Positions 1 through 12,900 of a DNA stretch of 64,000 bases are shown in pieces; the stretch's first letter is position 1, and each line of letters begins with the position of its first letter. Below the pieces are notes generated by a model. The model did no database searches. It worked only from the letters and a program-made list of their open reading frames with translations, and was not told the DNA's origin. Origin of the DNA: Cristatella mucedo (Eukaryota; Bryozoa; Phylactolaemata; Cristatellidae); the NCBI GenBank assembly GCA_009760855.2, contig WPIO01000014.1:2967501-3031500 (forward strand). The letters run 5' to 3'. A program made the position numbers and the translations under genes.

Positions 1-204
1 CACGCTACCCAGCCCGACGACAGGTCCTCCGAAGGACTGTAACAGGCTACTATGGTGTCGTTTAGTATATCAGTGCGAGCTTTCTACTAGGGGTAACAAT
101 GCCGATAGCAGAAAGGTCAATATGATAACCAGCGGCTGTAAACTGTAAGCCGTAAACTATAAACCCTAAGCAGTAAACTGCTAAGTTATGATCCCTTATT
201 AGCA

Positions 205-365
205 AAAAAAGTCCTAAGCACTGACGACGAGTTATTTTGGTCCAGTGGTTACGGTGCTCGCCCCGACCAAGGTCTGGCTGAGGTCGTGGGCTCGAGCCCC
301 GAGGCATATGTGAAACGCCTGAATAGAGATTAAGTTCTCTTGGGGCGCTATACAAATTATTTATA
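205..365 (+). mobile_element. tRNA-derived SINE, family D
   Basis: The head resembles a tRNA gene: TGGTCCAGTGGTTA resembles an A box and GGGCTCGAGCCCC a B box. The body ends in a tail containing AGAGATTAAGTTCTCT and GGGGCGCTATACAAAT. Similar copies lie at 19270, 43260, 44985, 58855 and 63745. The tail matches the 3' end of LINE family A, so this SINE probably borrows that LINE's reverse transcriptase (inference from known SINE/LINE pairs). Confidence 0.75.
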
Positions 366-1589
366 TATGTATATACTCTAAATCGTAAGTCATTTATCGT
401 AATTCCTAAATCAGAAACCCTGAATTTTATATTCGAAGATGAAAAGATATTTGTTAATCTGTTAATATGATAATCTGTTAAAGATAATGTTTTTAATATA
501 CAGTATATACGTGTTTTGCGAAGCCTCTACACCTAAAAAGTCATTTGAATATCGTTATTATTTCGATTGTCATAGTGGCCATCGAAAGATCCACGTCACT
601 ATTCACAGATTTGCATCTTAGTATGGTATCCAAAAGGCGATCGCGCCTTTTACACCTTGATGCTTAAGGCCCCTATAAAGCCCCTAGCTTGACCTTTGAT
701 CAAAGAGAACTCAGTCATGCCTCTATTTTGCCCTAGGCGATCCAGTGGCTCGCAGCAGATCAGCGTTTGCTAAGGAAATTCTTTCTTTGACCACAAAAGT
801 AGTAATAATGTAGCGCTTAAGCACCCTAGGAGAATTACATCTCTTTCTAGGAACTTATTTTTTGCTAGACAGGAAACATGCCAATGATTTTGCAGTAACA
901 TATTATATATCAGCACACACAGGCGTATAAAGGAATGTTTTGTTTGCACGGACGAGCCATAGACGCGAGGAACGGGTAAGCTTTTTGCTTCTTTTTAGAT
1001 TGCATTGAGTCAGTGCATGTCACGACGTTATTCAGAAGTGAGTTCAAGGATTTGAGAGAATACGAGCTACAGACACAGTCACCATAGGATTTGTATGCTC
1101 CTTATGTACATGGATAAATTACTTGAGTCAGAAGGGCAAGTTGTATGATGTGATGCCTGAGAATAGAGTACTTTTGATAGGTCCCATAGCATTTGCTGGG
1201 GCAAGAGAATGAGTGGCCCGAAATTTCAGTGACAAAACCATGCATTTGATAAGATTTTGATTCTTAATTTTAATTAATCTTCATTTGATTCTTAATGGGG
1301 AGAAATTTCAAATAAAAAATAAACGGTGAATGAAGCAGTTGCGACGTTCGCGAAAAAGACAAGCATAGTTTCAGAGTTCTAAATAACTGTGATCTTTTTA
1401 CTGCACATGCAGGAAGATATGTAATAGAGATTTGTAGAAGTCTTTATTGAATTTCACAAATGCATGTTACCGAGCAGCTAAAAGTAGGTAGACATGACTG
1501 TGTAGCCAATGTGATTATCTGTCGACAGCTCGCTTTGAACTAGGAAACCCTACAGAGCCGTGCAGGCCTCTCCCATTTTGAGGTTTAGG
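366..1589. other. no gene recognised
   Basis: AT-rich sequence without a convincing exon, repeat boundary or RNA gene on either strand. Nothing in it could be assigned. Confidence 0.5.
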
Positions 1590-2005
1590 AATCATGTTTA
1601 TTATGGATTGGCTCCTTCATTAAGAGCTGAATTGCTACATTTATTTCGTCTTCCTAATGCCCTCGGGTACTATTTGGACAACTAATTAGTGTTACAATTT
1701 TTTTCAATTAAATACTTTTGGTTACAAATGCACTCGCTCGGCGGTTCCGAGATTGTGGAACTCACTCTCAGAATGTTTGCACCGTGTTAATTTCTGTCCT
1801 GCTGTTGACAATGATAATTTCTTTCCGCCTACGGCTTACCTCGGCCAAATAGTTATTGTATCTACATTCCTCACGACTCAGCTACGCTTCTCACTTGTAT
1901 TCTTTGTTGCTTGAGATGCAGTCGTGTTGGCTACCGTATGCAAACCGAGAGCCACATAAGCTTTGTGTCCATTATGGTAACACCGAATTAGGCTCCATGG
2001 TTGTG
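1590..2005 (+). mobile_element. decayed LINE family B 3' fragment
   Basis: A degenerate version of the family B ORF end is readable on the plus strand: the segment around 1605-1640 corresponds to the GLAPSYLAELLHQF region, 1735-1765 to the PRLWNSLPQ region, and 1860-1990 to the tail region mentioning the cysteine-rich [11 protein letters not shown]-like end. Many stops and indels show that it is old. Confidence 0.55.
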
Positions 2006-3285
2006 TGGATTACATGAGAAATGTAATACTAGGTAACCAGCGTTTTGACCATTTCAAAGTATGCTGCCATTAGCTCTTCTATAAGGCTTGTATTTTTAAT
2101 ATTTCAAACCTTACAAAATCCACAGAAACGGAAGTAATGATAAGCCTAAAGCAAGTTTTAACAAAAATGATGTTATACAGACCTCGGATCATGTCATCAT
2201 ATCTATGACACTTTAAAAAAATAATGTGAAGCTTGGCTAATTCAGAAAGCTTATCAGTGTAGCTGCAGAAGAGCTACAACAAGCGACTTTCATCGCCGTA
2301 GCAGCAGGCAAATAAGGGCTGCCTGCTGCTAGTCTCAAACCCACGAAAGTACGAAGTTATGATGGCCTAAACCTCATCGCTGATTACAGCAAAGTGACAA
2401 ACAAAGTGAGTGGAAGGTGGCACTCGGAGGTGTAATGTGATAGTATCCGACACTTTCAACTGTATAGCCCTTTGAAGTTACATGGCCCACCGGCGGATTT
2501 TTTACACTCACCACGGAGACCCATACCCAGAAATAGACCCATTGCCTTCACGTATGAACATCAGGCACCTTAACTCCTGTTTCATTGGTTTGCATCAAGA
2601 GATTAGATAAATCAAACTTACAAACTAGTGCAGTTCTAAAACGTCCTTTGTCTGAGTTTCTCCATGATACCACTTCTATTTGTTCACCCGTACGCTAAGT
2701 GGCTTCAAATGCAAACATAACCGCAGATACAAATCCCAAAATCTATAGCTTTTCACGACAGAATTATCGCATTTTCACTCGCTACCGAAGCAGCGGTCAG
2801 CTTTGAGTTTTTGTAATATATATTATTATAGAAATAGAAGCTGGCTAAATGCAGACGGTGGTCTGCGTGCACCTAAGATGGCTGTGATCACTTTGGACTA
2901 CTTTACACCCGACACACTCGCTATAAATGTGAGTTATCCACGTTTTAAGGATTGGGCTGAGATGCTTCGCATTATGCTTGCACCTCCATAATCAGCTTAC
3001 AAGTGCCAAAAAGAGCATATCACCAGTTAGTAATGGGGAATTAGTAATCAAATTAAGGTTATCACCTCCCGTTCTCCTAGAATTACGTGCTGTGAGGGTT
3101 TCATCCATGTGAGGTTTCTTGATTTCCTAGTTATTTTCGGATCTGTACCAAGATGATCTACATATACGCAGCTATGCTAAGATATTTTAAGACCCGAGAA
3201 CTACTGTACGTTTGATACAAATATAATCCCGTTCATTGCCTGGATGTTGCGGCGAACGGATGCTAGAATGAAGGGCTGATTCCTC
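2006..3285. other. no gene recognised
   Basis: A short SINE C-like piece may lie near 2280-2400 (GCAGCAGGCAAATAAGGG and CTCAAACCCACGA). The remainder shows no exon or RNA gene that I can support. Further 3' exons of the minus-strand gene 1 would be expected left of 3842 but were not found here. Confidence 0.4.
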
Positions 3286-3660
<375 letters not shown>

Positions 3661-3841
3661 GCTCCCTATCTGACTCTACTCCTCACAGATTCTCTCTCTT
3701 AATTGGTCTTTGTCAAACTTACCATATACCAATCATTCGGCACACTTTTCTATAGCGGCTGACATGCGAGCGGTAGGTTGTGCAATCAGAGTGGCTGTCC
3801 GAGATGTTTCGCTAGTGAATGATTGCAAGCAAAATACTCAC

Positions 3842-3915
3842 ATAAAGCACTGTTCCACCACCAGCTCCATGTGGTACGGCGTTGTGAAAAAGGTGCTTCT
3901 TTGCTATCAGTAGAC
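3842..3915 (-). CDS. gene 1 exon 9 (last visible)
   Basis: The acceptor ...AAATTGTAG at 3916-3917 and the donor GTGAGT after 3842 frame 74 bp: two bases finishing a glycine codon, then 24 codons reading LLIAKKHLF and GAGGGTVLY. The phase matches the exon ending at 9315. The GGGTV motif normally follows the PLP lysine by about 30 residues in this family, as here. The next exon should start in phase 0 but was not found to the left. Confidence 0.8.
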
Positions 3916-6900
3916 CTACAATTTCACCACGAATTTTTAAGAAATTTAAGCTCCTTGTATGACTCTGCACTTTGCTTTTTAGTCCTAATAACTTGGCTGC
4001 CACAACTTTTTCATCATGTTATCCCTCTGTAGGAACACTGAGGCTACAGAGCTTGCTCGGGAGAATCTGCACAAATGAATCTGTTTAAGTCTGTGCTCAT
4101 GCACTCAAAATTAGAGCACTAAAAACTCCAAGCAGCATTACCTATTAACAATGTCATAATAATAATAATAATAATAATAATATAATAATAATGTACTTGA
4201 TAAAGTGCCCTCAGAGAACTTAATCTCTTTCTAGGCGCTTTACATTTGCTGCAAAGGGAAATGCAATTAAATGGTAAGTAAAATCATGCTTGATAATAAT
4301 GACAATATACTTGACAAAGCGCCCTCACAGAATTCAATCTTTTTCTGTGGGCTTTACATTTGCTGCAAAGGAAACACGATCGAATGGTGAGATGTATCAT
4401 GTTTGATAATGTTAAATTTCCTTATAGCATGAATGTAGCAACTAATCGCATCTCCCTCCACTCACTCATCTATCTTATCCTCTCATGCATCCATTTAGGC
4501 AGATATTACATATCCAAAGAAGCTTCGATCGCGGCCAGGTACAAACTAGCTGTCATGCAAATACCTCAAAAGAGATGGTCTACTATCATTCGTGTTCGTC
4601 GCTCAAACTTTAAGCAACTCCTCTCATAATTTTCAAGCCTCGACTTTCATCACAGCTGGGAGAAATTATATTAATTCTGAAATTATACGGACACTGAAAT
4701 GCTACGAGTAAACAGAAGTGAAGATTAGCAGCAGCCGACGGGAAAATAAAACAAGCTCCAACATGCACGCACAGAAATAATTTTTAACTGCTGCTTGTTG
4801 GTTTTTTCAGCAATTTTATGTTAACCACTTGTGCACGCGTGTCCCCCGCGGGTTTTTCACCGGAGTTTACTTGCTCTTTGATAATGAGCGTTGATCTGTT
4901 AAGCTGTCATTTTTTTAAATATGCTGGAAACTAGATGCAAAATAATAATAATACATTCGATATAGCTTTCTCAGAAAACTCAATCTCTTTCTAGGCACTT
5001 TAAATTTGCTGAAACGAATGGACGATCGAATGGTTGGTGGTAGCATGCTGAATAAGCAACAAGAATAACATGTTTAGGGGTAACATGCACAGGGTCAGCA
5101 TGCATATGTACATAAAAGACGTATCACACGGACCTACTAAATGCTGTGATAAATAGATGCATTTTTAATTTCTTTTTAAATGCAGACTAGTCAGGAGATG
5201 TCGTGACGCAAGTCGAATGACGCAAACATAGCATTTGAGTCACTTTAGAATTGTCTCTCAATCTACCAAGAAACGCAGGTGCTTCATCGGTTAGCTCGCA
5301 TGTACGGTTAAATCTTTCAAAAAGCGAAGATACTGTGCATTGCTTGCACTCCCAAGCTGCATTTTTTCTTGTTTTACGAACCTTCAGTTTATAGCTATGT
5401 CTCGAACGAAGGGGAATCGCTTGGGAATGTTATTTAAAATAGCTAGATTGCCGATGCCAAACCATTAAATTGAAACGGGTTTACATGGGAAATGTTACCA
5501 CACTGTCAAACGTTGTAAATAGAAATAGAAATATGCTACCTAGTAACCTGGTACATAAACCATATTCAAACCCATTCTAAGCAACGGAAGGCAGCTATAT
5601 TTTGGGCTCTGAATGGGAGAGCAGGACACAATTGTTGGTGCATATGCTACCCTGTGGCTTTAGATTATACCACTCTACAATAATAACAATAATAATATGT
5701 AATTGCTGTCAAAGCACAGGTGTTCTGGATTGCTACCACACCTTTTTGCTACCTTAGTTTAGCTGAATGCATTGGTGCGGCATCTAGGAATCACCATCCG
5801 CTGTACGACTCACAGCGAGGTGCCAGCTCCGCCGGTATTTTTTTCAGAGTCTGCATTGACTAGCACGCGTTACGTGATTTGCTCTTACGGCAACAGAATT
5901 TAGATCAGGAGCCGCTGCAGCACTCTCGTGAAATGTTGTGTCAGAAGTGTTGAATCAATTCTCTGTGTACCTTTGTAAGTCATCTTGTGCTAGTCTCATT
6001 GCTTATTGCTATATTTATTAGCAGCACACCAGAATATTCCGTTTTAATAATGACGGGTTTCAAGCCTGCACTCTTCATGGAATTGAGCTCCTCTGAGCTG
6101 AATCGAAATTGTGCTCTGCCAAAATTGAGATTCAGAAAAATCTGGGTGGAACTTCGGAAAATTAGAGAGCACTGCTTCACTGAACTTAAGTGAATTGCAG
6201 AGCAGAAATTTGAGCAAATTTTTAAAATTGATTACTTTATATAACCCCGGGATTAACATTCCCGGTTAGATATTGTCTTGCTGATTAGCTGCTTATGTTT
6301 TTTAAGAGTTCTATAGCTCAGGATTCAGATTCACGATATCTGACGCAAAGGTTAGCAGTCATTATTTCGGAACTAGTTATAAATAAAATAAGATATATTA
6401 TTTATATAGTTCTCAAAGAGAACTGAGTCTCTTTTCATAATTGCTGAAAAAGGAAGTATCAACTAAAATCTGCTGCTAGATTTAGTTTAATTATGAGTAA
6501 TGCTGATATAAAACGCAGAAACTTGAGAAGGCTAATGACGACAGCAGGATTAATTTACCAGGATTAATCTAGAAGATATCAAGAGCGATTAGTTCATCAC
6601 TGTTATGAAGGTGTTGGATGTAGTTGAAATTCTATGTGAAAGCCAGGGTTTATGATTTCGCGCGACTGCATGAAACGGCTGCGGCTAGTGAGCAGGTATC
6701 TGGTATTTTAATCTTAACTCAATGGTCTTCACGTGCCAGTTATTGTCGAAAAGTAGAGTAAAGGTTAATTGATTTTATGGCCAGGCGTATGCAGCCGGAG
6801 TAAGAGCCATTGCGGCGATCACTCTTACTTACATAGGGCAGCAAAGAGGTGCTTGCTGCATGACTCGAACCCGCGACCTGGGCTGTGAATTGCAAGCATC

Positions 6901-9900
6901 TTACCTCGTATCTAATAAATTGTGGCTGCCAAGCCCCCTGACGGTTGTCGTTTGCTTAAAGACTTCTTCTGTAAACATTGCCGATGTGAAGGACTGCTGC
7001 CCTGATGCTGGTAAAGTTCCTTTGTTTATCTCCGACTTTATCCGGCGAGGGTTTCTGTACTACTAATCGTGCGTCATCTCATTAAGCACCCAGCGAGAAT
7101 CAGTGTTTCGACGGCTTGTCGTGAACCTACCTATATAGCTATGTGTCAAAAACTTTGTCCTTTACGATGAAGGAGGGCACCAATTTTCTTTCTCGCGATT
7201 TCAACGTTTCAGAAATTCTTCTTCGTATTTTCGTCTTCCTGTTGAATTTCTTATTATAAACGATTGGGACTTTTACTATGCTACCTTTGAGATTATTCCA
7301 CCAAGATTTGACATTTGTGAATGCAATCACGTGATCTTCACGCTCTTGCCTGAACCAAGTTAGAGGAATCGGTGTGTCCTAAAATTATATTGATCGGCTA
7401 GGTCGAATTCCTGCTCAGATCCGTACGTAGTAAGTGTGTGCTCAGCTACGATATCAGCCACACGTTTCCCCTCAGACCGCACAGACTTTCAAACTGAATG
7501 AACGCAGACACGTCTGGATTGGCTAGAGGGTGCTATGGATGAAGGTGATAAGTAGCAGTCACAATTCCTTGCGAAATGGTGTGTAGATGCTTGCTTCTCC
7601 TTGCTTTGTGTGTATTAATCATTATCTATTTATGAGATCGCCTCAGATATCTTTTGTGATACGCTTGAATATAAAGGTCCTCACCTGTCTCTAGCCAATT
7701 GAAGTGCGGGTCACCTGAGGCTCAATGAAGGTGAGAATTCACCCAGCTTTATAGTGAAGATCTGGAGCAAACAGTTTCAGCAACTAGTGTGAACAAGTAG
7801 TCTAAAAAAATCCTTGGTAGACCATTTCTTTAATAGCCTGATTAGTTGGCCAGGACGAAAATAAACATCCACAACCGGAAGCAGTACTAGGTTCTTTTAT
7901 CGTACTGGTCGAATATGGCCTTAATTTAAGAATGGGTCACTGAAATTGTGTCATAGAAAAACCAGTGAAATTACAACCGTGCTAGAGCTTATTAGTGGTT
8001 CCAGAACTACAACCGTTAGTAGATGGATGTCATATATTTGATTCAGACGGTAGAAAAGGTGAGTTCAAGTGATGTTCAGTCAGTTATATTTTAGACTTCG
8101 AAAAAGACAGCTGTGTGTAACTGCTTCAAGCCCTGCAGCAGGCGATCCTGTCCTGCCCAACTTCAGAAGTGATAGCCGCTACGGCTCTGCTAGAACTAAA
8201 AAAATAAGTTAGTGAAATCAGCTGATATTTATTCGAAAGCTTTACTCCGACCGACAGCTTGTTCAGTTCTACGCTCCCAGAGCATTGAACTCGTTGCCAA
8301 CTTACCTCCTGATATCGTCAGACTTTACACAATTTAAAGTGAAACTAAAATCCACCAGCTCTTCATAGAATACGCTTTGCCCATGTGCCTGAGCTGTCTA
8401 TGAAATTACTACGGATGTTGCATTACTTCAAATTATCAGTCGCGAGCTGATGTGCTTCCAGCCGAATTGATGTGCTTATACGTTTAGTCCTCTTCGGTCC
8501 CTATAAATTGCTAGCCCGAGCATATCACTAAATAATCCTACTAAGGGCTTATAATGCCAACTGTGACCCAATGATCTAATCTTGGAGAATTTCTAGAAGA
8601 TTTTTTCTAGTCTCGGCTCCCTTGATGTTGCTCGAGAACCAGATAATTCAGCTATCCTCTTAGACGTTGCGGATTACATGGTTTTCAATCCAACCTGCAC
8701 GTCAAAAATGCTCAACTGCTTGGAACCACGGGAGACCGGTTCGTGGTTCCGACACAGTATATCCGCTGGTGAAACGAACCAGTAATTTAGAAAATTCATG
8801 AAACGTAAGACTTGTCACTCATGTGCACCTCCGGTATGCCTGACACGAGCACTTGCACCCTCGAGTTGAAATGCCCAGCCATCGTTCAAGCAGAGGAGTA
8901 ACACGTTACTGAAATCGAACGAACTATCCGATAAAGACAGCAGCTGGGATTAATGGCCAGTGCCTATCTATACTTAATATCTACACTTAATGGCTCAGGT
9001 TACGCCAAACTGAATGGCGAATCTGCTTACAACAGTAAATGAGCTACTCCGTGAGAGCCTGCTGCGGTATCACCACGATGCAAATAAAGCCACTTCTACT
9101 AAGTGGCTTTGCTGTCTTTCGTAAATCCAGAGATTTTCGCTACGATACTACGTATGACCCACGGGCAAGCAACAGAGAACGTATCTTCTTAGTAGTACTT
9201 CTCTCCCACCCAACCGCGAGCTCGAAACCTTTCGCTACCATACTAAGGAGAGTCAGCTACTTAGAGCGCGACCTTGCAGAGATGGGAGCAAGGGTAGCCG
9301 GCTCAGGCGCTCACCTGGTGTTCCCGGGCCGCCGAAAAATTTGTGAGGAGAGCAGAAGATGGCATCCTTATACCTGCAAGAGAAAAAAGACATCGTAAGC
9401 TGATTTGGATGCCCGAGATACAGGCCGCATATTACCACCGGCCACTCGCTGGTCGCCGAGCTAGCAGTCTTTTGGCCTCGGGGTGTCGACCACAGCCTGA
9501 GCGATTACGATTGGTACTGTCTACATTTGGCGAAACTCGACCCGCTATTTTCGGCAGCAGAAGTCGCAATACCACTCGCGTGTGTGCAGCACAAGCAAAG
9601 CCAAGTGCACAAACCGCTGAGCGATGGATGGAAAATGCCAGATGGGGGCTATCAGGAAGCGTTGCTGTTTGCAAAGCACAAACTTGAAGCTTCATTCATC
9701 AAATACCCGGGCAATGAAATCCAGCAAGCCAAAAAATGACTAGAAAAGACAAATGCGAAGGTTTCTGAACAGCTAAACCTCAACCCTTTTGCCTTAAGCG
9801 CGCATAAAGAGAAGCATTTTTTTAATTGCAATACGGTTACTAACCATGTACAAAGACGCTTCACTCTGTATGCAGGTTTTAGGGTCAGAAATGGGCTGTC

Positions 9901-12900
9901 GTAAATGAGAACGGCCCTCTGAAATTTCATAAGTTTTTTTCATGAAGTACTATATCTAGCCCTATGGCCACAAGCTTATTTTACAAATATTAGTTAATTG
10001 GTGCTTAGTCTGGAGGCTCAAGATGGACAATTAATTCGGAGTTCCGAGAAAGGTGGCAGCAATAACTTCTCTTCCGTGGCTTCAAAGGTAAACCCGTGAC
10101 AGTTCAGCTGGCAGCTCTGCAGTGCCATCAGCAGCAAGCAACTGCTCTGAATTGTAACCGGCTGTAGCAAGGATCGTAGCCAGGATCTGAAAGAGCTGGA
10201 GAAAGGCTGTGGATTGCCGATTACTATGCACCTCATTCCATCTAAATGAGCAATTTTCTTATCCATATGTCTAGTCTGGTCAGTTCACGATCCCGCTGAA
10301 CAAAGAACCCATTACACGAACTGAAGCTCATTTGCGATCCTGCCTGAGCAAGTCTGCATGCATAAATAAAGCCAATATGAATGCCCATTTGTTGCCACAA
10401 AGGGAAAACTTTTACTGGATAAAGCTTATTCCTACTAAAAGGTTTCTATTAGTGGTAATAAGTGCCAGTGCTCCTGAAAACGTATTTGCAAAATAGCCTA
10501 GGCTTACTCGAGCCCGATTATTTTATCGTGGTTCACCAAAGGAAGCTTTACTTACTGTTGCACATGGGTGATGGTGCACAAACTCAACGATCAGCAGCCT
10601 GCTCTTTATTGCCAGCTTAAATCAAGCCGCTGCTGTATAAGCATACGGAAGTAGATCAACGGCCCTGCCCGCCCGCCTCCTCCCTCTTGCCGGCTGGATC
10701 GACCTAAGGAGATGCTTCGTCGGAAGGTCGGGATATTTGGTTCCTTTGGCCTTCACACAATTTTTTGACCAAGGCAATGACAATTTCCCCTGCAAATGCT
10801 TAAAACCGGGAATGGGTGCAGCCAGAGTCCTCGCACTGGTCTCCCTGCTCCGGATCTGCTGACCCAGTGCATCTGCTAGATATGTGTTCAAAATTAAAGC
10901 GAAATTCAAACTTGTAATCGGATATCAATTGAAGATTTGTCCCACACTCTGAGATCCCTTTACTTTCTATCTCCAGCCAGCCTTTCAGAGCTACGCCTCA
11001 ATCGAGCGAGGCGTCGTACCGCCAGCTTTTCTGGACCAAACTGCTTTGGTTTGCCTCGAACAGAGATCAAATACTTTCAAGACTGTGCCTTTAGTTAGAA
11101 TGCTCCAAAAGCCTGGGTCTCACACTAGACTGAGATCACAATATCCCCTGACTTTACGACTAAAAAAGAAGTTACAATTGCATATGTTCATCGACGCAAT
11201 AGCTAGGTCCTTTTAAATTGTCCTTTGTATGCGTGCTGACACTGTGCATGTTATCACATCCAATATTATCATTCTTCCTCTACATCATGTATAAAGTACC
11301 TAGAAAAAGCTGAGGGTTCTATGCAAATGTATTAATATCATTAATTATTAGCTATTGGTACCATATATAGATATTATTCTTATAATTATAATTGTTGGTA
11401 TCAGTGAGAGTAATATGAAAGAGTGGTGCTTCTCTGCAGACCAGCTGAAACTAGGTCAACCAGCCAACTTTTTAGCTACATTTCTAGTGGATAGGCCAAG
11501 GTCAAGTAAGATAGAGCCACTTCTCAGAAAAACACTGATATGGTAGAAAAACGACCACGACCATGACAGGCGCATAAGCGACACTTATTAACGGCACCAA
11601 CTCGATAGATGTCACAAGCAATCTGTAATATCTTTGCTTTATCCACATCCTCTTCCCTGTGTGCTTGGTTCCCGGTCCTGCTGCTGACTATGTCTGCTAT
11701 ATGCTAATTCTTATGAAATCACAACTACACTCCTGCTGCTGACTATGGCACATAATCTCCAGCCGTACTAAACTGCTACTTCCATGTTACTCACTACCTC
11801 AACTGTCTCCTGACTCTGCTATGCTTCCCACTTGATCTTTTTTGCGTGGGATGAAGTCTGTTGGCTACCGAATGCGTTTCGAAAGCCTCTTAGGTTGGGG
11901 TGCACTATAAAAAAACTCCTGCCTAATAGCATCCACATAATCTTTGTGGCTTTGTAAAGTTACAGACGGCGCTACATTGTATTACATTATGACTTTTTCA
12001 GTTTCTGAGTCAGACACGGTTTGGTTATAATAATCAGGCTGTTTTTTACTGTCATTCAATTCGACCAAGTGTTTTGCCATTCAAGTTCAGATGTCAGGAA
12101 GACATGCATTAAGAGAGCTGGAAAAGTTAACGTACGTGGAGGCAGGAAGTTATCACAGCATAGTATCACAGCATGCTGTATGTCATCGGCAAAGAAGTAA
12201 AAACATAGCATGAGCTTGATGATTACATTGGTAAGAGGGAGGGTATGAACTGTAAACACAAGTGAACCAAGCACAGAGCCCTGTGGTGCCCCCTACTCTG
12301 GTGGTTACTCGGAGGATTTTTGCCCACAGATGTCAATGCCCTTGAGCCTCCCTCCCATCGAGATAGGACAAAGCCGTTGCAGTGCATTACTAGTGATTTC
12401 CTGGCGAGACGAGAGGCTCTCGAAAAGGACGTGATGATGAATAGTATCAAACGCTGCCGGAAGACGTAGTAAAAGAGCATCCGTAACCTAAGTCTGCCTT
12501 CCTATGAAGGTCGTTAAATTTCTGAAGCAATGCTGACTCTGTCGAGTGATTCCCTCTAAAACCATAGCGAAACTTACTTTCTAGGTTTGAAATTTCTATA
12601 TCAGAGCTCAGCTGGTCTGCCACAACTCATTTTGGTGTCTTTGATAGGAACGGTAGAAGAGCGACTGGGCTGAAGATGCTCAATCTCTCTCGGTCTAATT
12701 GAGTTCTGACAAACGGATTTTAACACGTAGGATCCACTCCAGCGGGATCTTCGTCATTACATCCTAGGTCCAAGGTATTACTACGTGTAATTCATGCAGT
12801 GCCTTTAAATCAAGCTCCCACGTTTAGTACAACCACTCAGACTTGTCGGCAGGTTTAGTTTCACGTCCAATATCTTCTCTGTCTGACGCCCGGGACGAAA

